A model generated the notes under the pieces. That model was not told the DNA's origin, ran no database searches, and was given only the letters and a program-made list of their open reading frames with translations. The position numbers and the translations under genes were made by a program. Source: Rhizobiaceae bacterium (GTDB taxonomy: Bacteria > Pseudomonadota > Alphaproteobacteria > Rhizobiales > Rhizobiaceae). Taken from it: a stretch of DNA of 64,000 bases. Positions 25,323-34,654 of this stretch are shown here, in pieces (within the stretch, counting starts at the first letter, position 1; the number at the start of each line of letters is the position of its first letter). The stretch lies in assembly GCA_017640615.1 (NCBI GenBank), contig JAEPQK010000002.1, positions 1 through 64,000 on the forward strand, given 5' to 3'.

Positions 25323-26615
25323 ATGTTCGAATCCTTCTTCCCGCGCCCGAAGCTCCTTTTCTCAAGCGCGGCCGCCTGGGCAATTTTCTGTGTGCTGCTC
25401 TGGTATCTGGCTGTGCGCGATTGGGGCTCGGCGCTCAGCCTCGGCGGTCTGTTCGGGTATGGGTTTCCGGATGTTCTGACGGGCGCAGACGAAGCGGCCA
25501 CACTTCTGCTCCAGGATCAGCAGGCCGATGCCGAGGGCTTCTGGTTCTATCAGTACTTCATCATCGTGATCGTCCTGTTTTCCGCAGCATGGTCGCGCAT
25601 CGACCCGCATCCCTGGCAGCGCTGGTCGGTCTGGGGTTCGGCCCTCATTTTCTTCGTGAACTGGTTCCTGGTTCAGCTCGATGTGATGATCAATGAGTGG
25701 TTCGGAACCTTCTATGACATGGTGCAGAAGGCGCTGGGCGAGCCGGGTTCTGTCGAGGCCTCGGACTACTATTGGCAGATCGCCACCTTCCTGCAGATCG
25801 CGCTAGTTTATGTGTTCGTGGCGACGATGTTCCGCTTCTTTGTCAGCCACTTCATCTTCCGTTGGCGCACGGCGATGAACCACTACTACATGCAGCGCTG
25901 GCAGAAGCTTCGGCACATTGAAGGCGCGGCACAGCGCGTCCAGGAAGACACGATGCGCTTTGCCTCGATCACCGAGAGCCTGGGTATCAGTCTCGTCGAT
26001 TCGCTGATGACGCTGATCGCGTTTCTGCCGCTTCTTTGGGTGCTGTCGGCAAATGTGACCGAGCTGCCGTTGATCGGCGAAGTCAGCCAGGGATTGGTGT
26101 TTACCGCGATCCTGTGGTCGGTCTTCGGCACGGCGGTCGTTGCGGCCGCGGGCATTCGCCTGCCGGGCCTTGAGTTCCGCAACCAGCGTGTCGAAGCGGC
26201 CTACCGCAAGGAACTCGTCTATGGCGAGGACCATGAAGACCGTGCACAACCACCCACCGTGCGCGAGCTCTTCGACAATGTGCGGCGCAATTATTTCCGC
26301 CTCTATTTTAACTACATGTACTTCAACCTCGTGCGTATTTTCTATCTGCAGATCGGCAACCTGGTACCGTACATCGCGCTTGGGCCGACAATCATCGCGG
26401 GCACGATTACGCTCGGCGTCATGCAGCAGATCATTCGAGCATTCTCGCGCGTGGAAGGCTCATTCCAGTATCTCATCAATTCCTGGACGACGATCGTGGA
26501 GCTGATGTCGATCTACAAGCGCCTCAAGGCATTCGAGGCCGCGATCGACGGCAAGCCGTTGCCGGAGATCGACCGCGAGTTCATGGAGCAAACCAAGGAA
26601 GCTCCCGCTGAATAG
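25323..26615 (+). CDS. bacA: SbmA/BacA-family peptide transporter
   Basis: The 430-residue inner membrane protein matches BacA/SbmA. Seen are FGYGFPDVLTGA near residue 40, a run of membrane helices, WRTAMNHYYMQRWQKLRHIEGAAQRVQEDTMRF, and GVMQQIIRAFSRVEGSFQYL with the following SWTTIVELMSIYKRLKAFE. BacA imports proline-rich and other antimicrobial peptides using the proton gradient. In rhizobia and Brucella it is needed for long-term survival in the host and for very-long-chain fatty acid modification of lipid A. Length (430) is at the upper end of the usual 400-420. It is a single gene. Confidence 0.93.
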   Translation: MFESFFPRPKLLFSSAAAWAIFCVLLWYLAVRDWGSALSLGGLFGYGFPDVLTGADEAATLLLQDQQADAEGFWFYQYFIIVIVLFSAAWSRIDPHPWQRWSVWGSALIFFVNWFLVQLDVMINEWFGTFYDMVQKALGEPGSVEASDYYWQIATFLQIALVYVFVATMFRFFVSHFIFRWRTAMNHYYMQRWQKLRHIEGAAQRVQEDTMRFASITESLGISLVDSLMTLIAFLPLLWVLSANVTELPLIGEVSQGLVFTAILWSVFGTAVVAAAGIRLPGLEFRNQRVEAAYRKELVYGEDHEDRAQPPTVRELFDNVRRNYFRLYFNYMYFNLVRIFYLQIGNLVPYIALGPTIIAGTITLGVMQQIIRAFSRVEGSFQYLINSWTTIVELMSIYKRLKAFEAAIDGKPLPEIDREFMEQTKEAPAE

Positions 26616-26661
26616 CTGGTGATGTCTACTGGGATTTCGTTGGCCAAAAATCGCATAGTTC

Positions 26662-26670
26662 TGGTACAAT
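26662..26670 (+). promoter_or_regulatory. Extended -10 promoter of toxin-antitoxin pair
   Basis: TGGTACAAT (26662-26670) is an extended -10 element. A TTGGCC at 26640-26645 could be a distant -35 (19-base gap). Transcription would begin near 26677, the A of the antitoxin ATG, which has no ribosome site; a leaderless message is likely. Confidence 0.45.
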
Positions 26671-26676
26671 AACCCT

Positions 26677-26865
26677 ATGAATACGATCACCGACAAAAAA
26701 CTGGATCAGCTCCTTTCGACGGACGATGCTCAACCTATTGCGCGTGAGCATCGTGAATGGATGAACGGCCAGATAAGGCAGACGCTTGAGAAGAAAGCCA
26801 AGGGCGAGCTGTCTTACACACCACTCGATCAGGTGCGTCGCGAACTCGGCCTAGATGCATCTTAG
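26677..26865 (+). CDS. Probable antitoxin of a RelE/ParE-type module
   Basis: This 62-residue charged protein has an extended helical middle (REHREWMNGQIRQTLEKKAK) and lies directly before a ParE-like gene, overlapping it by 11 bases. Size, order and overlap fit a type II antitoxin. The family is not recognisable with certainty; ParD- and RelB-like proteins look alike at this length. It would bind the toxin with its C-terminal part and its own promoter with the N-terminal part. Confidence 0.7.
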   Translation: MNTITDKKLDQLLSTDDAQPIAREHREWMNGQIRQTLEKKAKGELSYTPLDQVRRELGLDAS

Positions 26866-27154
26866 AATTTCGGACGATGCTCTGGCTGATTTGCTTGGCA
26901 TCCGGGACTACGTTCAGCCCCGCAGTCCTCAGGGCTATTTCCGCGTCTTAGCCGCTATATTTGCGATCTTCGATCAACTCGAGGCCTTCCCGCTGCTGGG
27001 CCGGGAAGGGGAGGTCGAGACAACACGCGAAATGACAGTTCCCCGAACGCCATATCGCATTATCTACACGCTTCCAGACCAGTACCACATCGATGTCGAG
27101 AGGGTTCTTCACTCAAAGCTGAAGTACCCACTGGATGAAGCCGGCCCCCGCTGA
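26855..27154 (+). CDS. RelE/ParE-superfamily toxin
   Basis: The 99-residue protein shows the RelE/ParE plan: LRISDDALADLLGIRDYVQ (first strand and helix), then FDQLEAFPLLGREGE, TPYRIIYTL and a final VERVLHSKLKYP. The usual ParE motif positions (PxxGR, YRIxY, VxxHxxR-like) are present in altered form. ATG 26855 lies inside the antitoxin frame, so translation is coupled. ParE-type toxins attack gyrase and RelE-type cut ribosome-bound mRNA; which applies cannot be read here. Confidence 0.78.
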   Translation: MHLRISDDALADLLGIRDYVQPRSPQGYFRVLAAIFAIFDQLEAFPLLGREGEVETTREMTVPRTPYRIIYTLPDQYHIDVERVLHSKLKYPLDEAGPR

Positions 27155-27161
27155 ATAGGGC

Positions 27162-28169
27162 TCAGTCCGTCACGCTCTGTAGACGTGCCTCTGAGGTTTC
27201 GTCTGCTTGCGAGGAGCGCATGAGGTCGCGATAGGAAACGCAGCGCACCTCGGCCATGCGGCAGGCCTCGCGCGCGAAATGCTCCAGCGCGCGCCAGTAG
27301 GCGCCGTCATTCATCAGCCGGAAGTGGAAGCCGAGTTGCAGCGGCACGCGCCCGCCTTCGTATTGTCGCTCGAATGCGGCCCGAAACGCCTGATAGGCAC
27401 GCTCCTCGAACTCCGCGGATTTGCTCGGCTGTTCGAACGCAGCTGAGTGGCGAACATAGAGATTGTAGTCCATGGCCAGCACGCGCCGCGCCTTCGGACC
27501 TTCGGGGATGAGCGGCAGTGAAAAAGTAGCGACAGCGCCGCCGCTCGGCCGCTCCGGATCGCGCGAAACGCCGCTTGCATCATACGCGAACCCGGCCGCA
27601 GCCAGTGCCGGGAGCAGGCCGGGCCCAACCGCGAGATAGGGCGCGCGGAACCCGGTGATTTCGTTTTCAGCGAAGTCCGTCCAGCCGTCCGGCTCGAAAG
27701 GGATATTGTTCGCATTCCATGCATCGCGCAGGAACGTCGTAAATGCGTGGAACTCTGCCTTCCACTGGCTCTCGTTCCAGCCGCCGCCATCGAAGTGCCC
27801 GCAGGCATGGCTGGCGATCTCGTGACCTTCGAGCCGCGCTGTCCAGATCTGCCGCAGCCTGGCTGCGATGTCCTCGCGCGATTCGGCAAAGCCGATATTG
27901 GACGCGCCGCGCTTGTTTCCCGGAGGATCGTAGTCGTGCTTGTTTTCGGCAGCGATCAAATTGGTGCACGACAGGAAATAGGTGAAATTTGCGCCGACTT
28001 CGCGGGCAAGCTTGCGGCTGCGGTTCCACTGTTCGATTTCTCGCGCACCGTCGAACGAGATAACAATGAACTGCGGCGGACGGTCTGCCGCCAGCGTAGC
28101 AGCAGGAGCGGCGGCTACCATGGCCCCCAACACAACTGACAACAAACGCTCGAACCGACCTCTACGCAT
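27162..28169 (-). CDS. Exported NodB-like polysaccharide deacetylase family protein
   Basis: The 335-residue protein starts with a signal peptide (MRRGRFERLLSVVLGAMVAA, cleavage near TLAA). It contains the NodB-fold signs FIVISFDGAREIEQW (catalytic/metal Asp in SFDG) and the metal motif SHACGHFDGG (HxxxH). GFRAPYL supplies the usual Arg motif. Start 28169 was chosen because it begins the signal peptide; a longer frame of 32 codons has no support. The family removes acyl groups from polysaccharides or peptidoglycan in the envelope. The region between metal motif and FRAPYL is longer than in small chitooligosaccharide deacetylases. Confidence 0.82.
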   Translation of the reverse strand: MRRGRFERLLSVVLGAMVAAAPAATLAADRPPQFIVISFDGAREIEQWNRSRKLAREVGANFTYFLSCTNLIAAENKHDYDPPGNKRGASNIGFAESREDIAARLRQIWTARLEGHEIASHACGHFDGGGWNESQWKAEFHAFTTFLRDAWNANNIPFEPDGWTDFAENEITGFRAPYLAVGPGLLPALAAAGFAYDASGVSRDPERPSGGAVATFSLPLIPEGPKARRVLAMDYNLYVRHSAAFEQPSKSAEFEERAYQAFRAAFERQYEGGRVPLQLGFHFRLMNDGAYWRALEHFAREACRMAEVRCVSYRDLMRSSQADETSEARLQSVTD

Positions 28170-28341
28170 TTCAGTGTTATGGCCCACCAAATGTGGCGGA
28201 CTTGCGGTAGCGCCCGCGCTGTTTGGTCGGGCCCGCCAGCGACCATTTGCACGCGGCTCTTCCATGTCGGCGAAAAACCGCTAAAAGGCTGCCGCAATGA
28301 GGAGCTAACGGCATCCGTTCGCTCCCGCAAAGGTGGATTTG

Positions 28342-29007
28342 ATGTCTGACGACAGTTTCATTCGCGAAGTCAACGAAGAGCTTCGCCAGGATCAGGCGAA
28401 GGCGCTGTGGACGCGCTTCGGCCCGATGGTCATAGGCGCGGCAGCGCTGATCGTTGCCGCGACGGCCGGCTGGGTCGGCTACGATTATTGGACGCAGTCG
28501 CGCGCCAACGCATCCGGCGACCGGTTTTCGGCCGCACTTGAATTGGCCGGCGAGGGCAACCTCGATGAGGCACTGAGGGCATTCCAGGCGCTACAGGAAG
28601 ACGGTTATGGCGCCTACCCGGTGTTGGCGAAGCTGCGGGCTGCCACCGTGATGGCTGAGCGTGGCGAGGCCGAAGCGGCTGTCGCCGAGTTCGACGCGGT
28701 AAGCGCCGATGGCGCGGTGCCGCAATCGATCCAGGATCTGGCAAAGCTGCGCGCCGGCTATGTGTTGGTCGACAGTGGCTCGTATGACGATGTGGCCGCG
28801 CGCGTCGAAGTGCTGACCACCGGCACGTCCAGCCTGCGACATGCCGCTCGCGAGGCGCTGGCGCTCTCCGCCTGGCGCGAAGGTCGTGCGGCGGACGCGC
28901 TCGAGCTCTTCGAGCAGATTACCGACGATGACAGCGCGCCGCGAAATGCGCGTCAGCGCGCCACCATCATGGTCGAGCTTCTGCGGGGAACCGGCGCCGC
29001 CTCCTGA
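28342..29007 (+). CDS. YfgM-like membrane-anchored tetratricopeptide protein
   Basis: The 221-residue protein begins with FIREVNEELRQDQAKALWTR, then one membrane helix (MVIGAAALIVAATAGWVGYDYW) and a periplasmic-side helical repeat domain rich in Ala (AALELAGEGNLDEALRAFQA and onward). This is the layout of YfgM-type proteins, which in enterobacteria associate with the Sec machinery and periplasmic chaperones. AAGGTGG precedes ATG 28342. It lies 40 bases before der, the same neighbour as in E. coli (yfgM-bamB-der), although bamB is absent here. Confidence 0.82.
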   Translation: MSDDSFIREVNEELRQDQAKALWTRFGPMVIGAAALIVAATAGWVGYDYWTQSRANASGDRFSAALELAGEGNLDEALRAFQALQEDGYGAYPVLAKLRAATVMAERGEAEAAVAEFDAVSADGAVPQSIQDLAKLRAGYVLVDSGSYDDVAARVEVLTTGTSSLRHAAREALALSAWREGRAADALELFEQITDDDSAPRNARQRATIMVELLRGTGAAS

Positions 29008-29047
29008 GGCGGGCCGGTAACTCCGCCTCCACGCTTGGAAGAAACCG

Positions 29048-30466
29048 ATGAGCTTCAGGCTCGCAATCATCGGCCGCCCCAATGTCGGCAAATCGACGCT
29101 GTTCAACCGGCTGGCAGGCAGCCGACTGGCCTTGGTCGACGACATGCCGGGCGTCACGCGCGACAGACGAAACCATGCCGCCCGCCTGCTCGACTTGCGT
29201 TTCGAGGTCATCGACACCGCTGGTCTAGAAACCGCGGCGCCCGAAACGCTCGCCGCCCGCATGCGCCAGCAGACCGAAATGGCCATCGCCGAGGCCGATG
29301 TTGTCCTCTTTATGGTCGATGCGCGCACCGGCCTGCTACCCGACGACCGCACATTCGCGGATCAGGTGCGCAGCGCCGGCAAGCCGGTGGTGCTTGCCGC
29401 CAACAAGGCCGAGGCGCGCGACGCGGTTTCCGGCGCGGCGGAAGCCTGGGAGCTGGGGCTCGGCGAGCCGATCATCATTTCGGCCGAGCATGGCATCGGC
29501 ATGAACGAGCTGCGTGACGCTCTTGTCGAAGCTTACCCCGGCGCGCTCGACCGCGAGCCCGCAGCGGCTGCACCGGAAACGGAACTGATCGGTGAGGACA
29601 TCGAAGACCCCGATGCCGAAGAGCAGCCCGCCTATGATCCGACGCGCCCGATGCGCATTGCGATCGTCGGACGCCCCAACGCCGGCAAATCCACGCTCAT
29701 CAACGCGCTGATTGGCGAGGAACGCCTGCTGACCGGCCCTGAGGCCGGCATCACCCGCGATTCTATTTCGGTGGAGTGGGACTGGCGCGGCCGCCCGGTG
29801 AAGCTGTTCGACACGGCCGGAATGCGCCGTAAGGCCAAGGTTCAGGAAAAGCTCGAAAAGCTCTCCGTGGCCGACGGGTTGCGCGCTGTGCGCTTCGCCG
29901 AAGTGGTCATCATTCTCCTCGACGCCACCATTCCGTTCGAGAAGCAGGACCTTCAGATCGCGGATCTGATCGTGCGCGAGGGCAGGGCGCCTGTCATCGC
30001 CTTCAACAAATGGGATCTGATCGACGAGCCGCAGGAGCTCCTGGCGGAGCTGCGCGAAAAGACCACGCGGCTTCTGCCGCAGGTGCGCGGCATCCGCGCG
30101 GTGACCGTATCGGCTGAAACCGGCCGCGGGCTCGACAAGCTGATGCAGGCAGTCGTCTCCACGCACGAGACCTGGAACACCCGCATCTCGACGGGTCGGC
30201 TCAACCGCTGGCTTGAACGCGCGGTGACGGCCCATCCGCCACCCGCGGTCGCTGGCCGCAGGCTCAAGGTCAAATATATGACGCAGGTGAAAACGCGGCC
30301 GCCGGGCTTTGTCGTTTCCTGCTCACGGCCCGAGGCGATGCCAGCCGCCTATGTGCGCTATCTCGTCAACGGTTTGCGCGATGCGTTCGACATGCCGGGC
30401 GTGCCAATCCGCGTCGCGCTTCGCACGTCCGACAACCCTTATGCCGGCCGTGCAAAACGCCGTTGA
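29048..30466 (+). CDS. der: Ribosome-assembly GTPase Der (EngA)
   Basis: The 472-residue protein has two tandem GTPase domains: first G1 GRPNVGKST with DTAGL and NKAE, second G1 GRPNAGKST with DTAGM and NKWD. An acidic linker ([17 protein letters not shown]) separates them, and a KH-like C-terminal domain ends in [10 protein letters not shown]. Two adjacent G domains are unique to Der, needed for 50S ribosome assembly. Second gene after the YfgM-like gene. Confidence 0.97.
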   Translation: MSFRLAIIGRPNVGKSTLFNRLAGSRLALVDDMPGVTRDRRNHAARLLDLRFEVIDTAGLETAAPETLAARMRQQTEMAIAEADVVLFMVDARTGLLPDDRTFADQVRSAGKPVVLAANKAEARDAVSGAAEAWELGLGEPIIISAEHGIGMNELRDALVEAYPGALDREPAAAAPETELIGEDIEDPDAEEQPAYDPTRPMRIAIVGRPNAGKSTLINALIGEERLLTGPEAGITRDSISVEWDWRGRPVKLFDTAGMRRKAKVQEKLEKLSVADGLRAVRFAEVVIILLDATIPFEKQDLQIADLIVREGRAPVIAFNKWDLIDEPQELLAELREKTTRLLPQVRGIRAVTVSAETGRGLDKLMQAVVSTHETWNTRISTGRLNRWLERAVTAHPPPAVAGRRLKVKYMTQVKTRPPGFVVSCSRPEAMPAAYVRYLVNGLRDAFDMPGVPIRVALRTSDNPYAGRAKRR

Positions 30467-30564
30467 TCTGCACCGTCACGGCGAATGCAGCCGCCTTAAC
30501 TTCTGGTCAAGGTTAATCGATCATTCTCTTTGCTGTTGGGTGACGTTGCGTTGGAGAGTGGTTC

Positions 30565-31743
30565 GTGCGTCGACGTAGAGTGATGCGGCAGTGTTCTGTG
30601 CCGCGGGTTGAGCGTTCTTTTCTTGCCCCCCTCATCTTAGGCCTTGGCATCTGGGTTGGTTTTCCGACCGGGCTGGCGATGCAGGACGTGTCGAGCATGG
30701 TCGCGGGCGCCGATGCGCCAGGCCATCGCTGGAGCGCGGTTGTGGAGCGTTCCGTCGCGGGATCAGTGCACACGGCCGAGATTCCCTTTGTAGACGATAA
30801 TCTGACCACAGGGTCGATTTCCGGTGCGGGCTTCAAGGCCCCCGGCATCGGTGAAGTCGCATTTCGAACCAAGGCAAGCGCGCCGGCTGAAACGCCGGAC
30901 GAGGTGCGCATCAACCGGAATGAAAAGCGCGGTCGTCTGGTCAACATCACGCCTGTCGCGCCGCCCAAGGCTTTCAATGCAGGTTCGGTTCTTCAACGTA
31001 CTTCAATGCTCGGCGACAATGCCGAACCCACACGGGCGATGGCCTTCGTGCAGCCCGACATCAAGGGCAAGGAACTGCAGATCGCGGGCACCTTTTATGT
31101 GAAGACCGACAAGAAGGTCTCGCCCGACGTGCCGACCTACCTTGCATCGCTCGTCAACAACGACAAGCCGGACATTCTGGCGACCGCTTATGCGCCGCCG
31201 GCTCCCGACTTCGCGGAAGCCTCACCATTTGCGAGCATCCTCAAGGAGGAAGATCCCACTGGCGGGCGCTTCATACCGCCCCTTGGCGAAAACGATCATG
31301 AATGGATGAGCCGGCCCCTGCCGGCTTATGTCTTTTCCGACAAGGAACAGAAATGCCTTGCGGAAGGCATCTATTTCGAAGCGCGCGGTGAGAGCGTGAA
31401 GGGCCAGGCCGCGGTTGCGCAGGTCATTCTCAACCGGGTGCGCAACCCAACCTATCCGAATTCGATCTGCGGCGTCGTCTATCAGAACCGCACCTGGCGC
31501 AATCGCTGCCAGTTTTCATTCGCCTGCGATGGCATTCGCGACCGAATCGCGAGCCGCCATCACTATGAAGTCGCAAACGAGGTCGCGCTCGCGGTCTCCT
31601 CAGGCAAGGTGTTTCTCCCCGAAGTGGGTTCCTCTACCCACTACCATGCGACTTACGTAAACCCGCGCTGGTCGCGTGCGATGAAAAAGATGCAGAAAAT
31701 CGGGCTTCACATCTTCTATCGCACCTATGGCGGCGGCTGGTAA
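30565..31743 (+). CDS. SleB/CwlJ-family cell wall hydrolase (Hydrolase_2)
   Basis: The 392-residue protein has an N-terminal hydrophobic segment (SFLAPLILGLGIWVGFPTGL) acting as signal or anchor and a long linker. Its C-terminal Hydrolase_2 domain (about 265-392) holds CLAEGIYFEARGE with the likely catalytic Glu, VAQVILNRV, YPNSICGVVYQN, CQFSFACDG and THYHATYV. SleB-like enzymes cleave glycan strands of peptidoglycan; in alphaproteobacteria such proteins work in wall remodelling, not spores. GTG at 30565 is assumed; ATG 30583 is an alternative six codons later. It lies upstream of the ATP synthase operon with its own spacing. Confidence 0.88.
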   Translation: MRRRRVMRQCSVPRVERSFLAPLILGLGIWVGFPTGLAMQDVSSMVAGADAPGHRWSAVVERSVAGSVHTAEIPFVDDNLTTGSISGAGFKAPGIGEVAFRTKASAPAETPDEVRINRNEKRGRLVNITPVAPPKAFNAGSVLQRTSMLGDNAEPTRAMAFVQPDIKGKELQIAGTFYVKTDKKVSPDVPTYLASLVNNDKPDILATAYAPPAPDFAEASPFASILKEEDPTGGRFIPPLGENDHEWMSRPLPAYVFSDKEQKCLAEGIYFEARGESVKGQAAVAQVILNRVRNPTYPNSICGVVYQNRTWRNRCQFSFACDGIRDRIASRHHYEVANEVALAVSSGKVFLPEVGSSTHYHATYVNPRWSRAMKKMQKIGLHIFYRTYGGGW

Positions 31744-31889
31744 GAGCGCGACGGGACCGGGACTCACAGGCCTGATTTCTGCGCTCGGTGCACGGTTCGC
31801 CCTCATCCGCGTGCGCGCGCATTGTCGCACCGCAATAAATATTTGAAATCATTATGCATTTTGCCAGATGCGCTTACCCCCACCTTAGC

Positions 31890-31917
31890 TTGACTGGGTA
31901 GGGCCTACAAACTATGT
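31890..31917 (+). promoter_or_regulatory. Candidate promoter of the atp Fo operon
   Basis: TTGACT (31890-31895), 16-base spacer and CTATGT (31912-31917) lie about 100 bases before atpI in the 272-base gap after the wall hydrolase. The gap holds no other gene or terminator that I recognise. Confidence 0.4.
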
Positions 31918-32015
31918 TGCGCGCGATTTCGCAGGGAAGCGGGCGGTTTCGCTTGGCCGGAGCAGGAATTCGCGGGGCGTAACACGAACCGTCGATACCC
32001 AAAGAACAATCCGGT

Positions 32016-32369
32016 TTGGTGGACCTTCGACCAGTGAACGACGAGGAGTTCGAGGAACGGCGCCGCAAGCTCGATGAGGCACTCGCGTCCAAAAGACCGC
32101 GTGACCCGGAGAGCGAACAAGGCGGGAAAGGATCGGCGTCAGGCTATGCCATGGCGTTGCGTCTCTCCAGCGAGTTCATTGCGGGCATTCTCGTCGGAAC
32201 CGGGATTGGCTGGCTTTTCGATCGGTTTTTGGGCACATCGCCCTGGGGATTGATCGTTTTTCTGCTTCTGGGTTTTGCGGCCGGTGTGCTCAACGTGCTC
32301 CGCTCCGCGGGAATGATTGCCGAACCGGAAGACGGGCGCAAAGCCCCGGACCGGCGGGACGAAAACTGA
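32016..32369 (+). CDS. atpI: ATP synthase protein I
   Basis: The 117-residue protein has a charged N-terminal part (VNDEEFEERRRKLDEALASK) and two membrane helices (SSEFIAGILVGTGIGWLFDR; PWGLIVFLLLGFAAGVLNVL), the AtpI/AtpQ-type plan of alphaproteobacteria. AtpI helps assemble the c-ring. TTG 32016 or the adjacent GTG 32019 could be the start; no ribosome site decides. First gene of atpI-atpB-atpE-atpF'-atpF; the F1 genes are not in the window. Confidence 0.9.
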   Translation: MVDLRPVNDEEFEERRRKLDEALASKRPRDPESEQGGKGSASGYAMALRLSSEFIAGILVGTGIGWLFDRFLGTSPWGLIVFLLLGFAAGVLNVLRSAGMIAEPEDGRKAPDRRDEN

Positions 32370-32408
32370 ACGGCGCCTTGTGGCGCATGACGCATTAGGG
32401 GGTCCAGG

Positions 32409-33158
32409 TTGGCCAACGATCCGATCCACCAGTTTCACATCACGAAATTGATTCCGATCGAAATCGGCGGGCTCGATCTTTCGTTCACCAATTCGTCGCT
32501 GTTCATGGTAGCCACCGTCGCGACCGCCGGCGCCTTCCTATATCTGACGACCGCGAGCCGCGGCCTGGTGCCGAGCCGCATGCAGTCGATCTCCGAAATG
32601 TCGTACGAGTTTGTGGCCAACATGCTGCGCGATGCCGCCGGCACGCAGGGCATGCGCTTCTTCCCGCTCGTCTTCTCTCTGTTCATGTTCGTGCTGGTCG
32701 CCAACCTGCTCGGCATGTTCCCTTATTTCTTCACCGTCACCAGCCACATCATCGTCACCTTCGCGCTGGCGATGCTCGTTATGGGCACGGTGGTTGCGTA
32801 CGGTTTCTGGAAACACGGGCTCAAATTCCTCGGCCTTTTTGTGCCGCATGGCGTGCCCGGCGTGCTTGTGCCGCTTGTTGTGGCGATCGAGGTGATCTCG
32901 TTCCTGTCGCGGCCGATCAGCCTCTCCGTCCGCCTGTTCGCCAACATGCTGGCCGGCCACATCACGCTGAAAGTCTTCGCCGGCTTCGTTGTGTCGCTTG
33001 CCTCGTTCGGCGCGGTCGGTGTGGCCGGCGCTGTGCTGCCGCTGATAATGACCGTGGCGCTGACCGGGCTCGAATTTCTGGTTGCATTCCTGCAGGCCTA
33101 CGTCTTCGCGGTGCTGACCTGCATGTATCTCAACGACGCACTGCACCCGTCGCACTGA
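32409..33158 (+). CDS. atpB: ATP synthase Fo subunit a
   Basis: The 249-residue membrane protein carries the subunit a signatures: [17 protein letters not shown], with the essential Arg in the proton channel helix, and [20 protein letters not shown] at the C-terminus. It begins with TTG at 32409 in GGTCCAGGTTGG context. With the c-ring it forms the proton path of the Fo motor. Confidence 0.97.
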   Translation: MANDPIHQFHITKLIPIEIGGLDLSFTNSSLFMVATVATAGAFLYLTTASRGLVPSRMQSISEMSYEFVANMLRDAAGTQGMRFFPLVFSLFMFVLVANLLGMFPYFFTVTSHIIVTFALAMLVMGTVVAYGFWKHGLKFLGLFVPHGVPGVLVPLVVAIEVISFLSRPISLSVRLFANMLAGHITLKVFAGFVVSLASFGAVGVAGAVLPLIMTVALTGLEFLVAFLQAYVFAVLTCMYLNDALHPSH

Positions 33159-33180
33159 CGGGGCAGAGCCAAAGAACACC

Positions 33181-33197
33181 GGCGGGTTCGCCCCGCC
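33181..33197 (+). other. Hairpin between atpB and atpE
   Basis: GGCGGG / CCCGCC stem of 6 bp with a five-base loop, 22 bases after atpB and without a T-run. Such structures before atpE help raise c-subunit expression above that of its neighbours. Confidence 0.5.
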
Positions 33198-33243
33198 ATC
33201 CGAGAAAACCTGAACATCAAATATCCATCGAAGGAGTTCTACA

Positions 33244-33471
33244 ATGGAAGCTGAAGCAGCGAAGTACATCGGAGCCGGTATCGCCACCCTCGGCATGGGC
33301 GGCGCGGGCATTGGTCTCGGCCACATCTTCGGCAACTACCTCGCCGGCGCACTGCGCAACCCGTCGGCTGCTGATGGCCAGTTCGGCCGCCTGATCTTCG
33401 GCTTCGCCGTTACCGAAGCGCTGGGCATCTTCTCGCTGCTCGTCGCTCTGCTGCTGCTCTTCGCAGTTTAA
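33244..33471 (+). CDS. atpE: ATP synthase Fo subunit c
   Basis: The 75-residue proteolipid has two helices: [20 protein letters not shown] with the GxGxGxG-type packing, a polar loop RNPSA, and [20 protein letters not shown] holding the proton-binding Glu. AAGGAGTTCTACA gives a strong ribosome site. Multiple copies form the rotating ring. Confidence 0.98.
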   Translation: MEAEAAKYIGAGIATLGMGGAGIGLGHIFGNYLAGALRNPSAADGQFGRLIFGFAVTEALGIFSLLVALLLLFAV

Positions 33472-33490
33472 GCCGCATCAGGAAGTACAG

Positions 33491-33512
33491 GCCGGCCGCA
33501 CCTGTGGCCGGC
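33491..33512 (+). other. Hairpin between atpE and atpF'
   Basis: GCCGGCC / GGCCGGC (7 bp) with an 8-base loop follows atpE by 19 bases. No T-run, so it probably stabilises the atpE message or reduces read-through into the stalk genes. Confidence 0.5.
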
Positions 33513-33535
33513 TGGTCTCTAGACAGGGGTAGTCC

Positions 33536-34117
33536 ATGTTTGTGGCGCCTGCATTCGCGGCGGAAGAATCGGAAACCAACGCATCCGGCACGCACACCGA
33601 GACCGGTGTCGCGCATGATGCCGGCGGTGGTGCATTCCCGCCATTCGATTCCTCGACCTATGCGTCGCAGCTCCTGTGGCTGGCGATTACCTTTGGCCTT
33701 TTCTACCTTTTCCTGAAGAAGGTGGTTCTGCCGCGCATCAGCGGCATTCTCGAGGTTCGCAGCGATCGCATTGCTCAGGATCTCGACCAGGCCGCCCGTA
33801 TGAAGGAGGAGGCCGACGCTGCGGTCGCCGCCTACGAGCAGGAACTGGCCGACGCCAAGTCGCGTGCCAACACCATCGGTCAGGAAGCGCGCGACAGCGC
33901 CAAGGCCAAGGCCGATGAGGAGCGCAGGCAAGCCGAGGAAGCACTCGGCGAAAAGCTCTCCGAGGCCGAGGCGCGCATCGCTTCGATCAAGGACGCGGCT
34001 ATGAGCGACGTGGGCAAAATCGCCGAGGACACGGCCAGCGCGATCGTGCGCCAACTCGTCGGCTCGGATGCCGACAAGACGGCGCTTACGGTTGCGGTCA
34101 AGGCGGCAAGGGGATAG
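33536..34117 (+). CDS. atpG: ATP synthase Fo subunit b'
   Basis: The 193-residue protein has an Ala-rich N-terminus, a single membrane helix ([20 protein letters not shown]) and a long charged coiled coil to the end. This is the diverged b' form found in alphaproteobacteria and phototrophs, paired with the b subunit that follows two bases later. The two form the peripheral stalk holding F1 to Fo. Confidence 0.95.
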   Translation: MFVAPAFAAEESETNASGTHTETGVAHDAGGGAFPPFDSSTYASQLLWLAITFGLFYLFLKKVVLPRISGILEVRSDRIAQDLDQAARMKEEADAAVAAYEQELADAKSRANTIGQEARDSAKAKADEERRQAEEALGEKLSEAEARIASIKDAAMSDVGKIAEDTASAIVRQLVGSDADKTALTVAVKAARG

Positions 34118-34119
34118 TC

Positions 34120-34599
34120 ATGGATGCTTCATTCTGGGCCCTTGTAGGTCTCGTCCTTTTCCTCGCGATCGTCTTCTATGCCGGCGCGCCCGGCATGATC
34201 GGCAAGTCGCTTGACGGCCGTGCGGAGCGCATCAGCAACGAGCTCGACGAAGCGCGCCGTCTTCGCGACGAGGCACAGCAGCTGCTCGCCGAGTATCAGC
34301 GCAAGCGCAAGGAAGCCGAGCAGGAAGCGAGTGACATCGTTGCCGCGGCCAAGCGCGAAGCGGGTCTCCTTCTTGAGGAAGCTCAGGAGAAGACGCAGGA
34401 ATATGTGACGCGCCGTACCGCGATGGCCGAGCAGAAGATCGCGCAGGCCGAGCGTGACGCAGTCAACGAAGTGCGCTCCCGCGCCGTCGATATCGCCGTT
34501 GCCGCGGCCGGCGACCTGCTGGCAAGCAAGGTCGATGCGAAGGCGCGTGGCGAACTTTTCAAATCGGCTTTGAAGGACGTGCGCTCCCGTCTCAACTGA
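34120..34599 (+). CDS. atpF: ATP synthase Fo subunit b
   Basis: The 159-residue protein has one N-terminal membrane helix (FWALVGLVLFLAIVFYAGAP) followed by a coiled coil (ERISNELDEARRLRDEAQQL and onward), as expected for subunit b. It starts two bases after b' and is followed by a good terminator, ending the operon. Confidence 0.96.
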   Translation: MDASFWALVGLVLFLAIVFYAGAPGMIGKSLDGRAERISNELDEARRLRDEAQQLLAEYQRKRKEAEQEASDIVAAAKREAGLLLEEAQEKTQEYVTRRTAMAEQKIAQAERDAVNEVRSRAVDIAVAAAGDLLASKVDAKARGELFKSALKDVRSRLN

Positions 34600-34621
34600 T
34601 CGGGCACCGTATCCCAATTCG

Positions 34622-34654
34622 ACGCCGCGCCGGCACCGCCCGCGCGGCGTTTTT
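34622..34654 (+). terminator. Rho-independent terminator of the atp operon
   Basis: A 9-bp perfect stem ACGCCGCGC / GCGCGGCGT with an 11-base loop is followed by a run of T (34650-34654). It lies between atpF and the end of the convergent rnhB gene and touches the rnhB stop codon. Confidence 0.88.
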
